64,000 nt of DNA from Vespa crabro (lineage: Eukaryota; Arthropoda; Insecta; Hymenoptera; Vespidae). Below the pieces are notes generated by a model, which did not search any database, had not been told where the DNA came from, and saw nothing but the letters and a program-made list of their open reading frames with translations. The position numbers and the translations under genes are program-made. Where the stretch lies: NCBI RefSeq assembly GCF_910589235.1, contig NC_060955.1, positions 17,377,258 through 17,441,257 of the forward strand, read 5' to 3'. This document shows positions 57,504 through 64,000 of this stretch, piece by piece. How positions within the stretch are numbered: position 1 is the stretch's first letter; every line of letters begins with the position of its first letter.

Positions 57504-57731
57504 TCAACGTATAGTAGAAGTATGATTTGGTGAACGACGTTTGAAAAATGTTCTCCGATACACACATCGATATCTCATGCTTCGGAAATACGCTTCGCTC
57601 GTTATAACGAGTACTTCATCGTTCGCAAATTTCACATCTCCTGAAGAGTATATCATCGAGGACGCGGTATTCGCAGCGTTTCGTCGATGAATTTTCCGAT
57701 AACTCTGCTTCGGAATCGATCGAAAGTACAT
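57504..57731 (-). CDS. Unassigned ORF, 75 codons, - strand
   Basis: ATG (complement of 57729-57731) begins MYFRSIPKQSYRKIHRRNAA and the frame runs 75 codons to TGA with mixed codons and no simple repeats. It is basic overall (RYRCVYRRTFFKRRSPNH near the end), with an acidic centre (GDVKFANDEVLV). Composition is slightly richer in G and C than the flanks. There is no signal peptide or known motif and no splice partner was identified. It is a candidate small gene or exon; chance is equally possible. Confidence 0.22.
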   Translation of the reverse strand: MYFRSIPKQSYRKIHRRNAANTASSMIYSSGDVKFANDEVLVITSEAYFRSMRYRCVYRRTFFKRRSPNHTSTIR

Positions 57732-57777
57732 ACATAGATTTTTTGATTCTCTTGAAATACCAGTTCTATATTAACCA

Positions 57778-57780
<3 letters not shown>

Positions 57781-57817
<37 letters not shown>

Positions 57818-57837
57818 GTTTATTATTTTTTTATTTC

Positions 57838-57888
<51 letters not shown>
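57781..57888. repeat. (CT)n then (ATT)n microsatellites
   Basis: CT tract (57781-57813), then after a T-rich spacer about 16 ATT units (57838-57888). Confidence 0.95.
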
Positions 57889-57889
<1 letters not shown>

Positions 57890-58271
57890 TTTATGCATTT
57901 ATGCATTTATTTATTTTTTCATTTTTGTAATAGCTTCATGTCGTTTTTCTTTTTCTTCTTCACTGAATTTCTAGGTTCATCGAAATAAATAAAAGTCTGC
58001 CATAGAGAAAGTAGTCCGTATCCATGATGATAAAAGGAACAAAGAGCTTCGATATTCGACTTCGATGTACGTTATCGAGAACCCTTTTTAATCCACCCCT
58101 GGGGAACCTTCTTTGATTCCTTGATCTCAGAAAAAGTTTCAATAGAAATCGAAAAAGTCGATAACGGAATTTGCGGAACGTGACGTAATGTTCGTTAGTA
58201 ACTCTGTAGAAAATCCTTTCCGCGTTATCGGATCGTCCAATATCGAGACGAGGTAGTCTCGAAAGACGTTC

Positions 58272-58273
58272 TT

Positions 58274-58308
<35 letters not shown>

Positions 58309-58330
58309 TTCTCTCTTTTTTCTCTTTCTT
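58272..58330 (-). repeat. (CT)n with TTT interruptions
   Basis: About 58 bases of CT and CTTT. Confidence 0.92.
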
Positions 58331-58419
58331 TCTCTTTTATTCTTTCATTTTATATAATTTTCACTTGAAACAATTCTCCTTGAGAAAATCGAAATGTTCA
58401 TAAAATGGGTCCACGATAT

Positions 58420-58750
58420 GGCGGCGCCTTATTTTCTAGTCTTAGAGGATGAAACGATTCGCCCGGAGGACTAATTATAGGGGGTACCTGCGTCACGAAA
58501 TCAATTGTCAGCCGCAATTTCCTGATGCAGGTAGATGCTAGCAACTCCGTTAGGCGATTAGGAGCTAGGAGATACGATTCGAGGTTAGGACGGTTACGGT
58601 TACTTGCAGAGTCCTTCGATCGGCCGTAAAGGGTTGCTTAATTACTCCTCCATTTCCTTCCGCACAATTGGAATCGGATTTCTCTACGCGAGAACGACAT
58701 AATGCCGTTCGGGTTCTTCTCCCTCGTCGTATTCACACAATAATACGCTT
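58420..58750. other. Balanced, repeat-free island of unknown role
   Basis: This 330-base segment is distinctly less AT-rich than its flanks and contains no simple repeats. An ORF of only 26 codons starts at 58394 (MFIKWVHDMAAPYFLVLEDE) and ends at the left of the island; elsewhere all frames are closed. An untranslated exon, enhancer or conserved non-coding element is more likely than protein-coding sequence. Confidence 0.35.
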
Positions 58751-59380
58751 CTGGTAATTCGGCTTTAGCTTAACTATTAACGTACGATTTAATAGTCTTA
58801 TTTACACAAATTTGGACAAATGAAAAAAGAAGAAGAAGAAAAAAAAAGAGAAATAAAAATTCACGATTAGCTATTTCGAATAGTATTTAAAAAATCGATA
58901 ATATAATAACGTCGATAATAAATTGAAAGATTAGGTAATAAAAATTTCTTAAAATTATATATATAATATGTTTTATTATTTTATATGAGGTGATAAACGA
59001 AAATATGTTTCTCTGTGAACAAAGGATTATAAATATTTATTTATTAATTAGCGATTATTTACTATTTACAGTCTTACCTGTGAACAAAAAAACGACAATT
59101 TACGCTTATTATTCACTATTTAAATTTTATTTACTATCTTCTTTATAAAGTTTCTTAGTAATCTCTCGTCCTATTTCTCTTGTCTAAGTTCTATTTCCTA
59201 ATGCCCGTTTCTCTTCCAAATCTTAACGGCTCGACTTGTAGATAACAAAAGACAATCGAAGGGCGGGACATGAGAAGCGCGGCAAATCTAACTTAAGAAA
59301 GTATACTTTCTTTACATATATATATATATATTTATATTATTATTTGATTATTATCTGATCTTTCAATTTGTTATCGATGT

Positions 59381-59383
<3 letters not shown>

Positions 59384-59471
<88 letters not shown>
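59384..59471. repeat. (TA)n microsatellite, about 88 bp
   Basis: TA repeats with a single AATA phase shift in the middle; the longest TA tract in the window. Confidence 0.96.
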
Positions 59472-59479
<8 letters not shown>

Positions 59480-59841
59480 TACAGTTCAAATTAACTTCAT
59501 CGATCCCATCCATTTCCTATAAATATATGTTCCCGATTACTATTATCTATATACATATGACGAAAGATACTTGCTACTATAGACACGTTCTCTACGTTCA
59601 CCACGGTTTATTTCCATTCCCCATCTGTCAATGTACGGGATGCTTTGGTCGATCGTTCTTGAGACAGAAATTTATTGCATCCCTAGCCTCGACAGAGAAT
59701 TTGGTATTGGGTTAAGGATGCCTGAGGTAGGTGGACTCGTACATACGTATAACGGAGCTTTGAATTAACTATTAAGTCCTTCTCTCTCTCTCTCTCTCCT
59801 TCTCTCTCTCTCTCTCTCTTCTCTTTCTCTATCTATCTATC

Positions 59842-59896
59842 TCTCTTTCTCTTACTTAGTCGTCTCTTTCTCTTACTTAGTCGTCTCTTTCTCTTT
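59842..59896 (+). repeat. 21-bp tandem repeat, 2.6 copies
   Basis: TCTCTTTCTCTTACTTAGTC plus G is repeated exactly twice (59842-59862, 59863-59883) and then partly. It arose at the end of a CT tract. Confidence 0.9.
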
Positions 59897-60018
59897 AAGC
59901 ACACGAGTGTAGGATGCTTCGTAGCGCGCGTGTAAACATATCTTCGTTTCAACTCAGTGCGCATTCTCGCATGATGGCAACGAAATTGGTATACTTGTTA
60001 GACTATTCAAACGGATAA

Positions 60019-60070
<52 letters not shown>

Positions 60071-60501
60071 TTTTCAAGTAATACAACGTATAAGTGTCAC
60101 TGTCAAGATATTTTTTTTTTATTTTTTTGTTCTTTTGCCTCTTAAAAAATTCGTTTATCTTGTTGTTTAGAATTTAACTTAGGAATAACTTTGCAATTTT
60201 TTAACAATGACAAACGTCTATCTTTGTTCTTTATATTATTTTCTATTTAACTAAATCGAATTTTTTACATTTCTCCTGATATAACATTTTTGACATACCT
60301 CGTCGAGTTAGTATCAAACGAAATTCAGCTTTGCGGTTGAATTGTGTTTGCCTGCGACAATGATACAAAGTTAATCGGTTAACCATGTTTCGCTAATACC
60401 ATTGCAAACTCTAAACACATTTACGTGCGGCAACGTCAAAAGCATTTCAACGATTTCATTAATTTTCGAGAATGGACGATTCTATCAGAGAACACGTATA
60501 T

Positions 60502-60527
60502 ACATAGATAGATAAATAAATAGATAG

Positions 60528-60602
<75 letters not shown>
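60502..60602 (+). repeat. (GATA)n then (GA)n compound microsatellite
   Basis: About ten GATA/AATA units pass into about 55 bases of GA with one ACAG step. Confidence 0.95.
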
Positions 60603-60605
<3 letters not shown>

Positions 60606-60850
60606 ATCAATTTCTTTCGTTCGCTTTTTATTGATTTACGAAATCATATATCTACATCTTTCCTATCATGTTTCATAAGATTTACGAATTGTCCGGATAT
60701 TTAATTTATTCATTTTTTTTTAACGTAACCAACGAAGAACAATAATATTTTATTGGTATTTTGTTTCATTACATTTTATTACATTTCGTTATCTTATTCA
60801 TACTTATAAAATTCTGAATTTCTACGGAAAAAAGGAGATGATCGAAAGGA

Positions 60851-60852
<2 letters not shown>

Positions 60853-60904
<52 letters not shown>
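60853..60904. repeat. (CA)n then (TA)n microsatellite
   Basis: About 30 bases of CA followed by about 20 of TA, alternating without a break. Confidence 0.94.
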
Positions 60905-61251
60905 TTTCAAAGCCTTATAGCTTACTACGTATTCCATTAAAGCGATCGTAACTACGTTCCGCACACGTTGGCAAGGTGCGTCAACACTGTGGCACGTTAC
61001 CGGACTCTATAGAAACAGGAAGAGCTTTAAGGCAAAGCTCTATACGTAACATACAAGACACTGTTTGCTTCGTACATGTGTGCATAGATTACGAGCATGT
61101 GCGGAAAATCAAAACGAATGCAATTAACTTCGTATGAAATATGATGACAATGAATACGCGTACAATATTTTTTCTAATTCCGACTATTCCGATTATTTCT
61201 TTTTCTCTTTTTTTTTAAATTTTACGTAAGGTGACAAATAAACGCATTTTT

Positions 61252-61260
61252 AAATATATG

Positions 61261-61318
<58 letters not shown>
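61252..61318. repeat. (TA)n microsatellite
   Basis: TA repeats with two TG steps. Confidence 0.94.
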
Positions 61319-61320
<2 letters not shown>

Positions 61321-61410
61321 TCTATAATTAAATAAATAAAATTTCTAAATAAATAAATAAAAATATATATAATTTCTTTTTTCTTTTCCTCTTATTTTCA
61401 TGTAAAAGTG

Positions 61411-61441
61411 GCACTGACACGTTACGTTTTTTCTGTTTCAG
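61411..61441 (+). promoter_or_regulatory. Strong 3' splice-site-like element joined to a donor-like site
   Basis: GCACTGACAC contains a consensus branch point CTGAC (A at 61417). It is followed by a T-rich pyrimidine tract and TTTCAG ending at 61441, a branch-to-AG distance of 24 bases. The next bases are GTACGT, so CAG is fused directly to a 5' splice-site-like hexamer. This is the arrangement of Drosophila ratchet points (pyrimidines, CAG, GT donor) in long introns, although GTACGT departs from the preferred GTAAGT. Confidence 0.4.
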
Positions 61442-61491
61442 GTACGTATAAACGAAAAACGTTGGGGACGGGTGTCCATCCATGGGATAAC
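61442..61491 (+). CDS. Candidate 50-nt micro-exon or recursive-splice exon
   Basis: Bounded by the acceptor ending at 61441 and by ATAAC followed by GTGAGTGAG, a consensus-like donor at 61492. Two of three frames are open: phase 0 reads VRINEKRWGRVSIHGI and phase 2 reads TYKRKTLGTGVHPWDN. The third has a stop. The segment is richer in G and C than the AT-rich flanks. If phase 0 is used it would continue the frame of the candidate exon ending at 41810. If the GTACGT at 61442 is itself used, the segment would be a recursive-splicing exon normally removed. No family is recognised from so few residues. Confidence 0.3.
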
Positions 61492-61611
61492 GTGAGTGAG
61501 CGGTGAAAACGCTGCTGAAATCGCGCGTTAACGCAGGCTCGTTTGTATACTCTGTAAACGAACGTAGAATGCAAATAAATCGTTTATCACACTATTCTAT
61601 CTCTCTCCATA

Positions 61612-61618
<7 letters not shown>

Positions 61619-61652
<34 letters not shown>

Positions 61653-61710
61653 TGTATGTGTGTATGTATGTGCACGCGTGTGCGTGTGTGTTTGTGTGTG
61701 TGTGTGTGTG
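61619..61710. repeat. (TA)n then (GT)n tract, 73 bp alternating
   Basis: TA repeats pass into GCGTGTATG, GCACGCGTGTGCG and GT units with purine-pyrimidine alternation unbroken over 61619-61691. After TTT the GT repeats resume to 61710. Confidence 0.93.
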
Positions 61711-62560
61711 TTTATTCATTTATTTATCATTTCACGTTTCGTTTAATTTATATATATATATATCTTCGTTGCACTTATATAAAGCTTTTATAAAATCTTG
61801 ATACATATTAGATAATATTATTTTAAAACGAGCTGAGGATCTTCGAGATGATTATAATTCGCATATTTTACAAATATGTATTTATGACATTTTAAGTTTC
61901 TCACTGTCATTAATATGAATTTCATCGTGATCTAGAAATTAAATTTAAAAAAAAGTAAAATTTGATTCTTTATCTCGTTTTTATTTATTTTTTTATTTTC
62001 TTCTTTCGTTTAATTTGTTTAACCATTGCTCATAAATCATTTTTCTCTACCTTTATATAAAATAAACGAATATCTTTATGGGAGAAATATCGATGGTATG
62101 ATATTTTTATACAATTGTTGAAGAAAAAATGAAAGCTAAAATCGATTCTTATTTTTTTTTGCATACGAAATCGATCTCTTTGCAATAATTTTTTTTCTTT
62201 TCTTATTTTAACAAATATCAAGTAATAGAAACCTCTCGTTACAGATACTCATTTGAGCTTGTGAATTTGACGAAAATTTCAAACTAAAGTAAAAAAGAAA
62301 AAACAAAAAATAAATAAATAAATAAATAAAATAAATAAATTAAATAGAAGAAAAAGTAACGACAAAGGAAGGCAATGATTTCAATTGTCGTTCGCAAATA
62401 ATGTACATGTGACAATGAAACACAAGGGAACGACGATGTCCGAGCTTTCGCGAAGCTTATACCCGAACAAATAAAGTACTCGATATTTACACGCCAAAGA
62501 CACACATGCGCCTCCAACGCGTTTGCAATTCAAATAAGTCGTATAAGTTGGCCGTCGATC

Positions 62561-62629
62561 AAAAAAAAGAAAAAAAAAAGAAAAAAAAGAAAAAAAAGAA
62601 AAAAAAGAAAAAAAGAAAAGAAAAAAAAA
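62561..62629 (+). repeat. A-run array with regular G
   Basis: Runs of about 7 to 9 A separated by single G residues, similar to 6904-6960. Confidence 0.88.
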
Positions 62630-62810
62630 TAAATAAATGAAAGAATAAAAAGAATGAGAAAAAAAACAAAGTAAAAAAAAACTTCGACGAAGAATTGAAT
62701 TTAAATAACGATCAACAACGCTCATTCGTGTCATTGAAAATAAAGTCTCATTTATATTTCTCTCGAAGAAAGGGAACTTTGTCAATACAACCAAACGGTG
62801 AAAACATTGA

Positions 62811-62962
62811 GCTTGATTAGGATTACCTTTTTTTCTGTTTGTTTCTTGTTTTTTGTTTTTTGTCGCTTTTTTCTTTTTTTCTTTTTTTCTTTCTTTCTTT
62901 CTTTCTTTTAAATTAAGCAATCGATATAACTAATCGAGAAAACGTGAAACTCTTGATTAGGA

Positions 62963-63001
<39 letters not shown>

Positions 63002-63003
63002 AG
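62811..63003 (+). repeat. Imperfect local duplication around T-runs
   Basis: CTTGATTAGGATTAC followed by a T-rich run and TTTAAATTAA occurs twice, starting at 62814 and at 62953. The first copy has a long T/C and CTTT run (to 62914) and the second an almost pure T run (62966-62994). The flanks before each copy also share AAAAC.TGA words. Confidence 0.8.
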
Positions 63004-63160
63004 TCTTAATGAACGGATAGAGATCCTGAAGATTTCATTCGCCTTCAGGGAGGATAATGAAAATCGAAAACAATTCGAAGCGAAATTGCAACGTTAATCA
63101 GCGAAAAAGAGGAAGAAATTGGAGAGGTAATAGAAAATTATTAGGAAAATTATTTTCTTT

Positions 63161-63208
<48 letters not shown>

Positions 63209-63829
63209 TCCCTCTCTTACACACACATATTCTTTCTTTCTCTCAATAATTCGAAATCGAGGAAAGAATTGCAAATATACGTGTCGTAACTATGTCGATA
63301 AATATCTGAATTTATATTTAATCTTATTTCGTATCATCGTTCTTCGTACATTTCTTTCTTTAAATCGGAAGAAAGATCTTTCTCTCTCTCTCTCTCTCCC
63401 TCTTATTTCGGATCGAAATAAAGAGCCTGATAGTATCAAAAAAAAAAAAAAAAAAGAATAAAAAAAGGAAGAACGAGGAGCAAGAACATTATCTCGACTC
63501 GTAAACGATAAAGGATACTGCTAGCGATGTTAAAACGTGTTATATTCTCGTATAGCCTGATCGTCGACTTCGAATCTTTCTCTTCTTTATCTTTTTCTTT
63601 TTCTTCTTCAATGGCTCAAGGGAGTAGGCAGCGAAAAAAAGAAAAAAAAATAGAAAAACGCTCGGACCTTACGTGGCCGATCTCATTCGAGTAAATAGAG
63701 CGGACGTGCACCTTTCACTATAGGACGAAGGGAAAGAGGAAAATCAAGTGGAAAAGGGGGTCGCAGACAACCGGTATAAGGGCAGGGTTGCAAGCCGATG
63801 AATCCTTGTATAAACGAAGATAGAAAGAT

Positions 63830-63831
<2 letters not shown>

Positions 63832-63889
<58 letters not shown>

Positions 63890-63890
63890 G
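63832..63890 (+). repeat. (GA)n microsatellite
   Basis: About 58 bases of GA with one AAA interruption. Confidence 0.95.
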
Positions 63891-63975
63891 GAAAAGGAAA
63901 AAAGAAAGAGACAAAAAGAAGAGAGAGAGAGAGGGAGAAGGAAAAAGGGAAGAGACAAAAAGAAGAGAGAGAAAG
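63889..63975 (+). repeat. 44-bp purine-rich tandem duplication
   Basis: Two copies (starting 63889 and 63933) share AAGAGACAAAAAGAAGAGAG and a preceding GGGA.AAGGAAAAA block. They differ by a handful of A/G substitutions. Confidence 0.85.
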
Positions 63976-64000
63976 AAAGATAGAAGAAGGTTGACAGAAA

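Larger units (their letters stand above)
58751..61400. other. AT-rich non-coding stretch with microsatellites
   Basis: Contents: TA tracts (59384-59471, 61252-61318), CT tract (59780-59842), a 21-bp tandem repeat (59842-59896), GA tracts (60016-60070), GATA/GA tract (60502-60602), CA/TA tract (60853-60904). The + frame at about 59480-59715 after the TA tract is Cys-containing (ICQCTGCFGRSF) but has no upstream start or splice signal. No supportable gene. Confidence 0.6.
61711..64000. other. AT-rich stretch with purine tracts
   Basis: No supportable gene. Contents: AAAT repeats (62305-62345), A-run array (62561-62629), imperfect duplication (62811-63003), CT tracts (63168-63215, 63378-63400), A17 (63440-63456), GA tract (63832-63890) and a 44-bp purine duplication (63889-63975). 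The long - strand frame over 62381-62920 is mostly translation of A-rich and T-rich runs. Confidence 0.6.

Noticed and set aside
62381..62920. 179-codon - strand open frame
   Set aside because: Composed mainly of Phe/Ser and Lys/Arg runs from A-run and CTTT arrays; no conserved-looking segment or splice signal.

Overview
This window looks like nuclear DNA from an insect, most plausibly an aculeate hymenopteran such as a wasp, bee or ant. The background is strongly AT-rich, CG dinucleotides are common, and more than thirty long GA/CT tracts occur alongside (TA)n, (ATT)n and T-rich polypyrimidine runs. No bacterial operon structure, tRNA, rRNA or CRISPR array was found. The taxonomic assignment is inferred from composition only, because no protein could be matched to a named family.

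No complete gene can be supported. Almost all long open frames are translations of simple repeats (poly-Ser/Leu from CT, poly-Arg/Glu from GA, poly-Ile/Tyr from TA, Phe-rich from T/C runs). The content reads as long intron or intergenic sequence with isolated exon-like islands. The best island is a 68-codon candidate exon at 41607-41810 (+). It has an ATG in good context, counts to 53 percent GC, and ends at a perfect GTAAGT donor. It lies downstream of a CpG-rich, promoter-like segment (38756-38945) and of a splice-acceptor-like site at 39631. Near the right end, 61411-61497 carries a branch point, polypyrimidine tract and CAG joined directly to GTACGT, with a second donor (GTGAGT) 50 bases further on. 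That is the layout of a recursive splice site or a 50-nt micro-exon. A short ATG-plus-donor candidate at 9861-9881 (MFRNILL) could be a first coding exon.

Layout: 1-9.8 kb is AT-rich sequence with microsatellites, a small minisatellite and a weak exon candidate at 2281. 9.8-20.7 kb holds the MFRNILL candidate, a 116-bp uninterrupted alternating purine-pyrimidine tract, several GC-enriched islands and a dense cluster of GA and CT tracts in both orientations. 20.7-31 kb is mostly AT-rich, with a few unassigned open frames. 31-38.5 kb contains a tandem duplication, a G-rich minisatellite and the one clear mobile element, a 143-bp piggyBac-type MITE flanked by TTAA. 38.5-42.1 kb is the promoter/exon candidate block. 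42.1-64 kb is repeat-rich, with paired GTC arrays, a long ATT array, a degenerate CGTGT-type pentamer array, scattered unassigned ORFs and the recursive-splice candidate.

The candidates at 41607 and 61442 are phase-compatible (phase 0 donor, open phase 0 frame), so they could belong to one + strand gene with an intron of about 19.6 kb. This is a hypothesis that RNA-seq would settle.
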